A stretch of DNA of 20,134 bases from JANYBV01 sp043763155 (GTDB lineage Bacteria; Pseudomonadota; Alphaproteobacteria; Rickettsiales; SXRF01). Shown here piece by piece: positions 1 to 9,547 of the stretch. A model generated the notes under the pieces. That model saw only the letters and a list, made by a program, of their open reading frames with translations, was not told the origin of the DNA and searched no databases. Made by a program: the position numbers and the translations under genes. The stretch covers positions 1 to 20,134 of the forward strand of contig JAYULW010000094.1 of the NCBI GenBank assembly GCA_043763155.1, read 5' to 3'. How positions within the stretch are numbered: position 1 is the stretch's first letter; each line of letters begins with the position of its first letter.

Positions 1-802
1 GGAAAAACGGCCCAAAATCGCAGCGATACACCAGCCACAACACAAACACAAAACACGGCGCAACAATGATCGAGCCATAATATAAATGCCTGCGCCCAAT
101 GGGGCTAAGCGCCCTGCCCTCGCGGTAATTCCCGATCACCTGCGCCATCATAATCGCGGCCATCGCCAGCGGCCAGTGCATCAGCCCCGAAAATTTGGTC
201 CCCACCATCAGCGCAAGGCTCGCCCCCAGCCAGAAACTGCGCCGTCCCGTAGGCGCCTCCAGCCACAAAACCGATACGTACAACGCCCACAAAAACATGG
301 ACGTATACCCGATATCGGTTGTGGCCAGCATCGCATGCGCCGTCACCGACGAAAGCGTGACATACACCGCCAGCGCCCACAGCGCCGCAACCGGGTTAAA
401 CAGCTTGCGCGCCCACGCCCACACCAGCACGCATGAGAAAATATAATATGGCAGGCTACCCAGCCGCGACAAAACCATATTGGTGATATACATCCCCCGC
501 GAGCGCTCAACGCCCCCGCCAATCAGCGGCGCGCCATACATGCTGTCGCGGAAATAAATCAGCATCGCGTCCATTGCGCGGGCCATCGGCGGGTGCAGCG
601 CCTGAATGGTGTAGCGCCCCTCTTTCCACCATTGCATGCCGCACGAAATATGGAAAAGCTCGTCGTCCGTTTCGCTCAGCGACGTATAGCTGGAAGTCAC
701 CGCCATGACCCCAAACGCCATAAGTAGCAGGAAAATCCAGCGCTCACGGTTCATTTCAGGCCACCGCTTCATCTTAGTAAATTGGAGCCGCAAGTGCCTC
801 AT
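1..802 (-). CDS. GT-C (family 39-like) membrane glycosyltransferase, C-terminus cut by window edge
   Basis: A reading frame stays open for 267 codons from an ATG at 802 to the left edge, so only the N-terminal part is present. It begins with a short basic segment, a hydrophobic helix at about residues 22-37, then a loop with an acidic DDELFHI motif (residues 46-52) and an HPP triplet near residue 70. This is the usual arrangement of ArnT/PMT-like GT-C enzymes, which transfer a sugar from a polyprenyl-phosphate donor on the outer face of the inner membrane; the acidic pair is the expected catalytic site. Several hydrophobic segments follow. The ATG at 802 overlaps the stop of the upstream transglycosylase gene (ATGA, 799-802), suggesting translational coupling. 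In-frame ATGs at 772 and 754 are alternatives, and none has a clear Shine-Dalgarno. The acceptor cannot be told from the sequence; lipid A, a glycan or a protein are all possible. Confidence 0.72.
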   Translation of the reverse strand, partial: MRHLRLQFTKMKRWPEMNRERWIFLLLMAFGVMAVTSSYTSLSETDDELFHISCGMQWWKEGRYTIQALHPPMARAMDAMLIYFRDSMYGAPLIGGGVERSRGMYITNMVLSRLGSLPYYIFSCVLVWAWARKLFNPVAALWALAVYVTLSSVTAHAMLATTDIGYTSMFLWALYVSVLWLEAPTGRRSFWLGASLALMVGTKFSGLMHWPLAMAAIMMAQVIGNYREGRALSPIGRRHLYYGSIIVAPCFVFVLWLVYRCDFGPFF

Positions 803-1779
803 TGGCCGATTGCGTCTGCAAGCATGCCCACGGAGGTCGCAAAATAGCGCGAACGGTTCCATTTCAGCAGGGCCTTATAATTGTCGTAAATAATATAGGT
901 AGGCGCGCCCGCGCCCTCACCGATGGTAATCAGCGACGCATTGACATTCCCCGGTGGCAGGTTGCCCCCGTCGGTTTTACGCACGCCCATCGCCTGCCAT
1001 TCCTTCAGCGGCCGCGCCTGCGTAATATCGGCAAGCTTCATGTCAAAGCCCTTGGGAAGCTTCACAGGCCGCCCCCAGCCCTCGCCCGCTTTCCAGTCCA
1101 GCGACTTCAGGTAGTTGGCAATAGATGCAAACGTGTCGCCCTTATTATCCCAAACGTCGCGCTTGCCATCGCCATCAAAATCCACTGCGTATTTCAAATA
1201 TGTGCTGGGCATAAACTGGCACTGCCCGATCGCCCCCGCCCATGACCCGTATACTTCTTCAGCAGGGCGTCCTTCCGCTTCCAGGATTTTCAGTGCCGCA
1301 ATCAGCTCCTCGCGGAAAAACGCCGACCTGCGCCCGTCATACGCAAGTGTGGCCAGCGCGTCGGTCGTCACAAAACTGCCCGTATACCGCCCAAAATCCG
1401 TCTCGATGCCCCACAGCGCCGCGATAAAGCGCGGCTGCACACCGTAAGCCTTGCCCACTTTCGCAAGCAATTCCTTATTTTCGCCATAATATTTTTTCGC
1501 ATCCTTGATGCGCTTTTTGGTGATGCTGCGCTTCAAATATTCATTAAGCGAAAGCATTTTTTCCGGCTGCTTATTATCCAGCACAATAATGCTGTCGTCC
1601 GGCTGGGTGCTGGAAAACGTTTTGTCGAGCGTGCTTTGCGAAATTCCGGCGTTGCGCGCATCATTCTTAAAATCCGCCAGCCACTGCGCGAAAGGTTGCG
1701 GGTTTTGCGGCAGGTCCTGCGCACCTGCGGCAAAAGGAAAAAACAAGGCGCAAAGCGCTACACGTAAAAAGATTTTCAT
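799..1779 (-). CDS. Lytic murein transglycosylase, MltB/GH103 family
   Basis: This is a 326-residue periplasmic enzyme that cleaves peptidoglycan glycan strands non-hydrolytically, leaving 1,6-anhydro-muramic ends. A signal peptide covers residues 1-20 (MKIFLRVALC then a hydrophobic run ending AAGA, with QDL following). There is no lipobox, so it is probably soluble rather than a lipoprotein. The family core is clear: VQPRFIAALWGIETDFG with Glu126 as the catalytic acid, then YGSWAGAIGQCQFMPSTYLK, and the FDGDGKRDVW stretch that forms a metal-binding EF-hand-like loop in Slt35. The frame extends upstream to 1827, but I chose the ATG at 1779 because it puts the signal peptide at the N-terminus and because the upstream extension runs through a terminator hairpin (1811-1845). 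The downstream glycosyltransferase overlaps by 4 nt, so the two probably form an operon. Confidence 0.9.
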   Translation of the reverse strand: MKIFLRVALCALFFPFAAGAQDLPQNPQPFAQWLADFKNDARNAGISQSTLDKTFSSTQPDDSIIVLDNKQPEKMLSLNEYLKRSITKKRIKDAKKYYGENKELLAKVGKAYGVQPRFIAALWGIETDFGRYTGSFVTTDALATLAYDGRRSAFFREELIAALKILEAEGRPAEEVYGSWAGAIGQCQFMPSTYLKYAVDFDGDGKRDVWDNKGDTFASIANYLKSLDWKAGEGWGRPVKLPKGFDMKLADITQARPLKEWQAMGVRKTDGGNLPPGNVNASLITIGEGAGAPTYIIYDNYKALLKWNRSRYFATSVGMLADAIGQ

Positions 1780-1804
1780 GACGCCAAGTTGTAACAGGTC
1801 GCCA

Positions 1805-1845
1805 CAAAAAATAAAACCCCGAAACATAAAGTTCCGGGGTTTTAT
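1805..1845 (-). terminator. Rho-independent terminator downstream of the Lys-rich exported protein gene
   Basis: An 11-bp perfect inverted repeat (1811-1821 and 1835-1845, arm ATAAAACCCCG) encloses a 13-nt loop. Read on the minus strand, the stem is followed at once by a T-run (ATTTTTT, to about 1805). It lies 26 nt past the stop of the gene ending at 1872 and just before the transglycosylase start, so it separates the two transcription units. Confidence 0.75.
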
Positions 1846-1871
1846 CCTTTAGTCGTAAAAGCAGGCTTAGA

Positions 1872-2363
1872 TTATTTGCCGCCTTCGATGGTAACGGGCT
1901 CAGCCGGAGTGGCCGACATCGTGTCGCTGATATCGCTGTTGGTCGTTGCAGCAGGCGTGCCAGTCGTGGTCGTAGCAGCAGTCGTGTCGGTAGCAGTCGT
2001 CTTGTGCGAAGACTTCTTGCTCTTTTTCGTTGCTTTGCCAGCGGCCTTCTTGGAAGCTTTGCTGGTGCCCTTTTTGGCTTTACCGGCGCTCTTCTTGGAA
2101 GCCTTTTTGGTGCCCTTTTTCTTAGCGTGCTTTACGCCCTTTTTGTCGGCCTTTGCGGTTGCCGCTTTGGGGGTGGTTGCAGCTGCGTCGGCGGCGGCTA
2201 CTGCCTTATCGCCAGGTGCGTCTTTCATTGCCTGGTCCGTCGCTTCAACGGCCGTGGCGTGGGTGGTGGTGTGCGCTGCAAGTGCTTCCGGCGTGAAGGC
2301 GAAAGTTGCAACAGCGAAAGCAATGGCCAGAGCGGCTGTGAACAAACCGTAGAGACGAGTCAT
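1872..2363 (-). CDS. Exported Lys/Ala-rich low-complexity protein (histone H1-like composition)
   Basis: A 163-residue protein of unknown function. Residues 1-29 form a typical signal peptide (basic MTRLYG start, hydrophobic core, ending EALA). The rest is low complexity: a Thr/Ala/His-rich part, then about residues 73-123 built from short KKGTKKASKKSAGKAKK-like units, then a Thr-rich acidic tail. The composition resembles bacterial histone H1-like proteins, but those are cytoplasmic whereas this one should be exported, so a nucleoid role is unlikely. A role binding anionic cell-envelope polymers is possible but is inference. The start at 2363 is supported by an AGGAC ribosome-binding site (about 2370-2375 on the opposite strand). 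The gene stands alone, with its own terminator downstream and a divergent dehydrogenase gene upstream. Confidence 0.75.
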   Translation of the reverse strand: MTRLYGLFTAALAIAFAVATFAFTPEALAAHTTTHATAVEATDQAMKDAPGDKAVAAADAAATTPKAATAKADKKGVKHAKKKGTKKASKKSAGKAKKGTSKASKKAAGKATKKSKKSSHKTTATDTTAATTTTGTPAATTNSDISDTMSATPAEPVTIEGGK

Positions 2364-2478
2364 ATAATGTCCTTGTATGGGTTTTTTTATGTTATGTAGT
2401 ATAATCTGACCCCTGCCAGATTAAGGTAACGCTTTCAGCATAGACCGCATCTTTAAACATACAAGTGTAAAAAAAGTA
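2364..2478. promoter_or_regulatory. Divergent intergenic region with overlapping -10-like elements
   Basis: The 115-bp gap between divergent genes carries a perfect -10 hexamer TATAAT on the plus strand (2400-2405). On the minus strand an overlapping TATACT (2398-2403) could serve the Lys-rich protein gene. No good -35 hexamer is placed 16-18 nt from either, so this is a tentative pair of face-to-face promoters. Nothing else is visible in the gap. Confidence 0.35.
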
Positions 2479-3717
2479 ATGTTCACTCCTGAGATCACTT
2501 CACTGCTTGAAAGCAAAATTCCACAGTTGCCAAAGCTGCTCATCGCGCCCAGCCTGCGCCACGATCTCGACGACGTGATGGCCATGGTCTGTGCGCCCGG
2601 CACCATCGCTGTGGTTGACGATCACGACACGTCTCATGCGTTAGGCGACAAGCTCTGCCGCGCACTGTCGGGCCATTACGACGTCATCCGCGTCGCACTC
2701 GGCAAAGCGCCCACCCCCGACGCTAAAACCGTAAACCTTGTGCGCAAAAAAGCAAAAAACGCCCACACCATCGTCGCCGTTGGCAGCGGCACGGTGAATG
2801 ACATTGTCAAATACGCCTCCTTCTCCGACAAAAAACCCTACATCATTTTCCCCACCGCCGCCTCCATGAACGGCTACCTGTCGGCCAATGCCTCCATCAC
2901 CATTGACGGTTACAAAACCACCCTCGCCGCGCACCTGCCCAAAGCCGTATTTTGCGATTTGAGCGTCATCACCGCCGCCCCCTCCCGCCTGAATAAAAGC
3001 GGCCTCGGCGATTCCCTCGCCCGCCCCACCGCGCAATTCGACTGGCTGCTCTCGCACCTGCTCCTGAACACTAAATACGACACCACCCCCTTCGACATCA
3101 CCGCCTCTTTGGAAGAAGGCCTTTTCGATAGCGCCCGCGGTCTGGCCCTTGCCGACCCCTCCACCGTCCAGCTTCTCATGAAAGTATTATTGCTCTCCGG
3201 CCTCGGCATGACCATGGCCGAAGGCAGCTACCCCGCCAGCCAGTCCGAACACATGCTGGCCCACAGCTTCGAAATGCTGGTGCAAAACGGCCCCATCGCC
3301 GCAACCCTCCACGGCGAGCAGATCGGCGTCACCACCCTCACCGCTGCAACAAGGCAGGAACAAATGCTCACCCGCCCGCCCACAATAGCGGCCACATCCT
3401 TCCCCGAATCCGAAATCCAGACCCACTTCGGCAAAACCATCACCACCAAAGCCCACGAAGCCTTCCACACCAAACTCGAACAAATGGAAGAATCCGGCAT
3501 CACCGATGCAAGCATCAAATCCCGCTGGAGCGAAATCGCACACAAGCTACACCCCCTCATGGTATCGCCCGCCCGCATTCTCCATATACTAACAGAAGCA
3601 CAAGCGCCCACGCGCTTCGAATCCCTCGGCTGGCAAGCCACCGACTATGCCCACGCCTGCAAATACGCCCGCTACTTACGCGAACGTTTCACATGCCTCG
3701 ACCTCAATCCTGGCTGA
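2479..3717 (+). CDS. sn-glycerol-1-phosphate dehydrogenase-like Zn/Fe alcohol dehydrogenase (AraM/EgsA superfamily)
   Basis: A 412-residue NAD(P)-dependent dehydrogenase of the dehydroquinate synthase-like/Fe-ADH fold. Visible landmarks are the nucleotide-binding VGSGTVNDIVKYAS (residues 101-114), the substrate loop PTAASMNGYLSANASI (125-140), and three likely metal ligands: Asp178 in GLGDS, His258 in SQSEHML and His278 in LHGEQIG. The length fits AraM (about 390-400 residues). Characterised relatives reduce dihydroxyacetone phosphate to glycerol-1-phosphate, the archaeal-type glycerophosphate, which a few bacteria also use. In this protein the usually acidic SMDGY position is SMNGY (Asn131), so the substrate may differ; I would not name it egsA or araM. 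The ATG at 2479 is the first start, with only a weak upstream purine run. The gene ends inside ccmB, a convergent 14-nt overlap, and has no obvious partner gene nearby. Confidence 0.75.
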   Translation: MFTPEITSLLESKIPQLPKLLIAPSLRHDLDDVMAMVCAPGTIAVVDDHDTSHALGDKLCRALSGHYDVIRVALGKAPTPDAKTVNLVRKKAKNAHTIVAVGSGTVNDIVKYASFSDKKPYIIFPTAASMNGYLSANASITIDGYKTTLAAHLPKAVFCDLSVITAAPSRLNKSGLGDSLARPTAQFDWLLSHLLLNTKYDTTPFDITASLEEGLFDSARGLALADPSTVQLLMKVLLLSGLGMTMAEGSYPASQSEHMLAHSFEMLVQNGPIAATLHGEQIGVTTLTAATRQEQMLTRPPTIAATSFPESEIQTHFGKTITTKAHEAFHTKLEQMEESGITDASIKSRWSEIAHKLHPLMVSPARILHILTEAQAPTRFESLGWQATDYAHACKYARYLRERFTCLDLNPG

Positions 3718-4339
3718 TCCGGATAAGCGCCGCGCTCACAAAGCACGCCAGCGGCAGCATCCCGCACAGCATGCCGGTGAGCAATAATAGCGCTCCCTGC
3801 TGCCCGGCACTCGCCGCAAAAATCAGCACCGGCACATAAAGCGGCATCACCACCAGCGCCTGCAACAGCCCGCCGCGCTTGCTCCCCAGCGTCAGCGCCC
3901 CGGCAATAGACCCCAGCGCAATCACCGTGGGCGACGCCAGCACCAGCATGCTAACCGCGTGCCATGTCTGCGCTGAATCCATATTAGCCGTCACCGCTAA
4001 AAGCGGCGACACAATCAAAATAGGCACCACCAGCGAAACCCACTGCCCCACAATCTTCGCCAGCACCAGCCACTCCAACACAACAGGCTGCAACAACAGC
4101 TGCTCCAGCGTGCCATCCTCATGGTCGCGCTCATAAAACAGCGGCAGCGCCGAAATGCTGGCCAGCAAAAGCCCCACGCACATCACCGCCCCTGCCTGTG
4201 CCGCCATCGCCTCCGGCCCCAGCGCAAACGTGAACAGCGTCACGATAATAATATAAAACGCACAAGTCCCAAACGCCCCGCCGCCTTTGCGAAACGCCAG
4301 CGAAACCGTCTGCCCCAGCATCAGCGAAAACATGTTCAC
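3704..4339 (-). CDS. ccmB: Heme exporter/cytochrome c maturation protein CcmB
   Basis: A 211-residue inner-membrane protein, the permease partner of CcmA in the ABC complex that drives heme handling during c-type cytochrome maturation. It opens with the family-typical SLAFRKGGGAFG, contains the cytoplasmic FYERDHEDGTLEQLLLQP stretch, and has about six hydrophobic segments, matching the usual CcmB length. Its GTG start overlaps the ccmA stop (GTGA, 4336-4339), giving translational coupling; an ATG two codons on (4333) is an alternative. Its end overlaps the convergent dehydrogenase gene by 14 nt. The ccmC gene, which often follows ccmB in alphaproteobacteria, is not the next gene here and must lie elsewhere. 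Confidence 0.9.
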   Translation of the reverse strand: MNMFSLMLGQTVSLAFRKGGGAFGTCAFYIIIVTLFTFALGPEAMAAQAGAVMCVGLLLASISALPLFYERDHEDGTLEQLLLQPVVLEWLVLAKIVGQWVSLVVPILIVSPLLAVTANMDSAQTWHAVSMLVLASPTVIALGSIAGALTLGSKRGGLLQALVVMPLYVPVLIFAASAGQQGALLLLTGMLCGMLPLACFVSAALIRISQD

Positions 4340-4980
4340 GCTGCCTCCTCCCAGATTTCCCCATCGGCTGGCCGGTCGCGGAAATCCTCCATAAACAGCG
4401 TATGCGCCGCAATCCCAGAGTTCATGATATGCGACGCCGCAACCACAATCCCCCCCTGCTTCACCCGCGATTCAATCAAACTCGCCGTCAGCATCACCGC
4501 CTCTTCATCCAGAAAATTCGTCGGTTCATCCAGCAGCCACAGCTTGCACGGCACCACAATCAACCGCGCCAGCGCAACCCTGCGCTGCCACCCCGCCGAA
4601 AGCTGCGCCGCCGCCACATCCTTGTAGCGCGTCAGGTCATAAAATTTCAACGCCGCCGGAACCAGCATCTCCGTGCCATATAATTTCGCCCAGAACAGCA
4701 CGTTTTCTTCGACCGTGTAATCCAGCTTCACACCGCTCTTATGCCCCACAAACATCAGCTCCCGCCGGAAATCGTGGTTATCCTTTATTAATACATCACC
4801 CCACGAAACTGTGCCGGACGCAGGCAGCATCAAACCCGTTAAAATTTTGATAAGACTGGTCTTCCCCGAACCGTTGGAACCCTTCAACAACAGCAGTGAG
4901 CCTTCCTGAAGGCAAAATCCCAGCCCGGAAAAAATCGGGGTTTCCCCCCGGACGCATGTAATGTTTTCAGCCGTAAACAT
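4336..4980 (-). CDS. ccmA: Heme exporter ATP-binding subunit CcmA
   Basis: A 214-residue ABC ATPase that powers the CcmAB complex in cytochrome c biogenesis at the inner membrane. Walker A is GSNGSGKT (residues 35-41 region), the signature is LSAGW (127-131) in place of LSGGQ, as is common in CcmA, Walker B is LWLLDEP (147-153), and the H-loop His is in VAASH (184). The next residues NFLD after DEPT form the D-loop. The ATG at 4980 gives the normal CcmA N-terminus; a TTG two codons upstream (4986) is possible. The gene is coupled to ccmB by a 4-nt overlap and diverges from acnA across about 110 bp, an arrangement I recall from many alphaproteobacteria. Confidence 0.92.
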   Translation of the reverse strand: MFTAENITCVRGETPIFSGLGFCLQEGSLLLLKGSNGSGKTSLIKILTGLMLPASGTVSWGDVLIKDNHDFRRELMFVGHKSGVKLDYTVEENVLFWAKLYGTEMLVPAALKFYDLTRYKDVAAAQLSAGWQRRVALARLIVVPCKLWLLDEPTNFLDEEAVMLTASLIESRVKQGGIVVAASHIMNSGIAAHTLFMEDFRDRPADGEIWEEAA

Positions 4981-5015
4981 AGGCAATCTTCAAAGGCGTA
5001 ACGAACATTTAACTA

Positions 5016-5084
5016 TTGAACGCTAACACTAAATGGTTATTAAATATGGCTCCGTTAAGAAGCCAGTAAGTCATTGATAAGGAG
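5016..5084 (+). promoter_or_regulatory. Probable promoter and ribosome-binding site of acnA
   Basis: A sigma70-like pair TTGAAC (5016-5021) and TATTAA (5038-5043) with a 16-nt spacer lies upstream of acnA. A strong AAGGAG ribosome-binding site (5079-5084) sits 6 nt before a GTG codon and decides that start. No iron- or redox-regulator box could be identified by eye. Confidence 0.5.
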
Positions 5085-5090
5085 ATTGGT

Positions 5091-7789
<2,699 letters not shown>

Positions 7790-7793
<4 letters not shown>

Positions 7794-8092
7794 GCACTGA
7801 TCCCCTAGAAGACCTGAAACGCACCATCGTCCTGCTATACGGCATTATGGACAATGGCGGGCCGTTTTGGGTGTTCGCCGCCATCCGCCCCAGCAAATAC
7901 CAGCAATTCCTTGGTCTTCAGAAGGAATCAGGCATTGATTTGGAAAAATTCGAGTATTACGGCGAGCTGATCATTTCCGGCGAAGGCAAAGCCCCGCCCG
8001 ACGAGGTGATCCTGAAAGTCGCCGAAATGTACCAGACCGACCCCGCAAGCTTCGCCACCAACGTGGCCGATGACCTCAAGAAACAGCCCTGA
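7790..8092 (+). CDS. Small conserved-looking protein coupled to acnA (paralogue of the gene at 8776)
   Basis: A 100-residue cytoplasmic protein that I do not recognise by name. It has no signal peptide or membrane segment. The core reads RTIVLLYG, then GGPFWVFAAIRPSKYQQF, then a DLEKFEYYGELIISGEG segment and PPDEVILKVAEMY. The same pattern (PFW-F-A--PS, then DL--F, YGE, SGE, PP) recurs in the protein at 8776-9135, so the two are paralogues. The ATG overlaps the acnA stop by 4 nt, giving translational coupling and a hint, no more, of a role connected with aconitase or central metabolism. No separate promoter or ribosome-binding site is needed or seen. Confidence 0.8.
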
Positions 8093-8232
8093 GCGGCTTA
8101 AAATTCGCCCTAACTGCCCAGAAATGGGGAATCTTCACACAATTGCAACACACAGCTTGCACCCTAAATGCTATAGTGGGCCTATAGATTAAGCAATAAT
8201 GCATAAATAATACTGCATTTTCAGAGGGTTTT
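8093..8232 (+). promoter_or_regulatory. Intergenic region with paired CTATAG motifs
   Basis: This 140-bp gap precedes the membrane-protein gene. It contains two copies of the self-palindromic hexamer CTATAG (8171-8176 and 8182-8187), 11 bp apart centre to centre, and an AGAGGG ribosome-binding site (8223-8228) before the ATG at 8233. No convincing terminator follows the gene ending at 8092. The CTATAG pair may be an operator or -10 elements; this is inference. Confidence 0.3.
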
Positions 8233-8679
8233 ATGAGCGAGAAACACAAAGAATCATCCATCAACTGGGGCGGCCTGACCAAAGGCTTGCTCGCAGGCGG
8301 CGCCATTATCGCCGGTATCGCCATCGTATGCCCCGGTTGCCTTAGCGGCATTGCCGACGCGCTCAGCAAGATTGGCGCGCCAGTGGCCGGAAAAGCAGCC
8401 CCCAGCCTCGTCGAAAACGGCGTGGACTACATTAAAAGCGGTGTCGGCAGCATGCTTGGCACCGTAATCGCCAAGGTTGCAGGCGTGGCCCTTGCTGTAA
8501 CCGGCATCAAATACCTGCTGTCCGACAAGCCAAACAACGCTGCCGAACACGCAACCCAATACCACGAAGCCCAGGAATCCTTCGCCCTGCGTGAGGATAT
8601 GCGCAAAATGCAGGCGGTCATGGCCTCGCGTATGCAAGCCGCTGGCCACGAGCCCGCAGCTGGCGCGCCCGCCCGGTAA
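8233..8679 (+). CDS. Small membrane protein of unknown function
   Basis: A 148-residue protein not recognised from motifs. Two glycine/alanine-rich hydrophobic segments, at about residues 18-42 and 75-96, should be transmembrane helices; the first contains a CPGC pair (residues 33-36). A hydrophilic C-terminus (about 97-148) with His, Glu and Met residues is probably helical and lies in the cytoplasm or periplasm. The ATG is supported by AGAGGG four bases upstream. It sits between the two paralogous small genes at 7790 and 8776, all on the same strand, so a shared function is possible but unproven. CPGC resembles a thiol or metal pair, yet it falls within or at the edge of the hydrophobic segment. 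Confidence 0.72.
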   Translation: MSEKHKESSINWGGLTKGLLAGGAIIAGIAIVCPGCLSGIADALSKIGAPVAGKAAPSLVENGVDYIKSGVGSMLGTVIAKVAGVALAVTGIKYLLSDKPNNAAEHATQYHEAQESFALREDMRKMQAVMASRMQAAGHEPAAGAPAR

Positions 8680-8712
8680 TTTACCTTTACCTTATCGCTA
8701 TTTAGAGTTTAC

Positions 8713-8748
8713 TTAGGCCATAACGATTATTTAACCGTTATGGCCTAA
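8713..8748. repeat. 13-bp perfect inverted repeat upstream of the gene at 8776
   Basis: The arms TTAGGCCATAACG (8713-8725) and its exact complement (8736-8748) enclose a 10-nt AT-rich loop. No T-run follows on either strand, so it is not a standard intrinsic terminator. It ends 27 nt before the ATG at 8776, a position suited to an operator or an RNA hairpin in the leader. Confidence 0.7.
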
Positions 8749-8775
8749 AGTTTATGGAAATAGAATTGCAAGGTT

Positions 8776-9135
8776 ATGACAAATAAGGAATCTCTCGATC
8801 TAAGCCCCGACAACGTCGCCCGCATGGTGGTGCTTGTCTTCGGCAAAACCGCTGAAAGCCAGCCTTTCTGGTGCTTTGTGGCCTTAAAACCCAGCATGCG
8901 CCCAGAAGTCTCCCAAAAGATCCGCGACAAAACCCTCGACCTCACCCGCTTCGTCGAAGATGGCTACGGCGAAATCGTTGTTTCCGGCGAATCCGCCATG
9001 CCCCCGCGCGATGTTTTGAAAACTGTTGCCGCCATCTTCAACGTCCCCGTGCGCAGCCTCTTTGCCGATTTTGATTTTGATGCAGAAATTAGCAAAGAAA
9101 TTGAGCTGCTTAAAAAAGAATTCGGCGACGCGTGA
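8776..9135 (+). CDS. Small protein, paralogue of the acnA-coupled gene
   Basis: A 119-residue cytoplasmic protein of unknown function. Residues 16-40 (RMVVLVFG, then PFWCFVALKPS) and about 58-90 (LDLTRFVEDGYGEIVVSGE, then PP and DVLKTVAAIF) align with the protein at 7790-8092, with roughly a third of positions identical by eye. It differs by a longer N-terminus and an acidic, helical C-terminal extension (DFDFDAEISKEIELLKKEFGDA region, residues 98-119). The start at 8776 has AAGG only two bases upstream, a poor spacing, so translation may be weak or aided by the hairpin just upstream. The shared block suggests a small domain family present at least twice in this genome. Confidence 0.8.
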   Translation: MTNKESLDLSPDNVARMVVLVFGKTAESQPFWCFVALKPSMRPEVSQKIRDKTLDLTRFVEDGYGEIVVSGESAMPPRDVLKTVAAIFNVPVRSLFADFDFDAEISKEIELLKKEFGDA

Positions 9136-9143
9136 ACAAACAT

Positions 9144-9172
9144 TTGTGACCGTCATATAACTGTCATATATC
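9144..9172 (+). promoter_or_regulatory. Candidate promoter with direct repeat, upstream of the 61-residue orphan
   Basis: TTGTGA (9144-9149) and TATATC (9167-9172) are separated by 17 nt. The octamer GTCATATA occurs twice in and around the spacer (9152-9159 and 9163-9170), 11 bp apart or about one helical turn, which would suit a regulator binding one face. The distance to the ATG at 9274 would give a leader of roughly 90 nt. Confidence 0.35.
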
Positions 9173-9273
9173 CAATGCATCACCATTCACCAAAATGTAA
9201 TCACACTTTTAATATAGAATGCGCTACTATGAATTTAATGAAGCAACACATGCAGGAAATTTAAGGGACCCAT

Positions 9274-9459
9274 ATGGCGAATTGTTTAGAAGGCGGTAGC
9301 TGCCCAGGAAGCAAAATCATCGCGCATTCCTCTGCCCTGGCCACCGACACCATCATTAAAACCATTCCGAGCGCAAGCCACAGCGTGTCCAGCCCCAATG
9401 GCTCCAACCTCAGCCAGAACGGCCTCGACCCCAAAGGCAAGGGCACACAGTCCCTCTAA
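9274..9459 (+). CDS. Orphan 61-residue protein of unknown function
   Basis: A short Ser/Asn/Gly-rich protein starting MANCLEGGSCPGSKII. Two cysteines near the N-terminus (residues 4 and 10) are the only ones; there is no signal peptide or membrane segment. It is probably a real gene despite its size: an AAGGGA ribosome-binding site (9263-9268) sits 5 nt before the ATG, a promoter-like pair lies upstream, and a strong terminator follows 22 nt after the stop. The C-terminal half looks disordered. I do not recognise a family. Confidence 0.62.
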   Translation: MANCLEGGSCPGSKIIAHSSALATDTIIKTIPSASHSVSSPNGSNLSQNGLDPKGKGTQSL

Positions 9460-9481
9460 AGAATTCTTTCCAAAAGAAGCA

Positions 9482-9516
9482 AAAAAAAGGCCCGGAACAT
9501 CCGGGCCTTTTTTTAT
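9482..9516. terminator. Strong bidirectional rho-independent terminator
   Basis: An A-tract, the stem AAGGCCCGG / CCGGGCCTT with loop AACAT (9495-9500 region), and a T-tract of eight follow the orphan gene. The flanking A and T runs extend the stem and work in both directions, so it also serves phaR, which ends at 9548 on the minus strand. Confidence 0.92.
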
Positions 9517-9547
9517 TGCGTGCAAAAACGGCAGCCAAAAATAATAG

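Noticed and set aside
86..436. Arg/Pro-rich plus-strand frames within 86-446
   Set aside because: They lie opposite the glycosyltransferase coding strand, have shadow-like composition, and carry no start signals.
1872..2363. Lys-rich protein as a nucleoid-binding histone H1-like protein
   Set aside because: A clear signal peptide predicts export, which conflicts with a DNA-binding role in the cytoplasm.
8713..8748. Inverted repeat as an intrinsic terminator
   Set aside because: Neither strand has a T-run after the stem.
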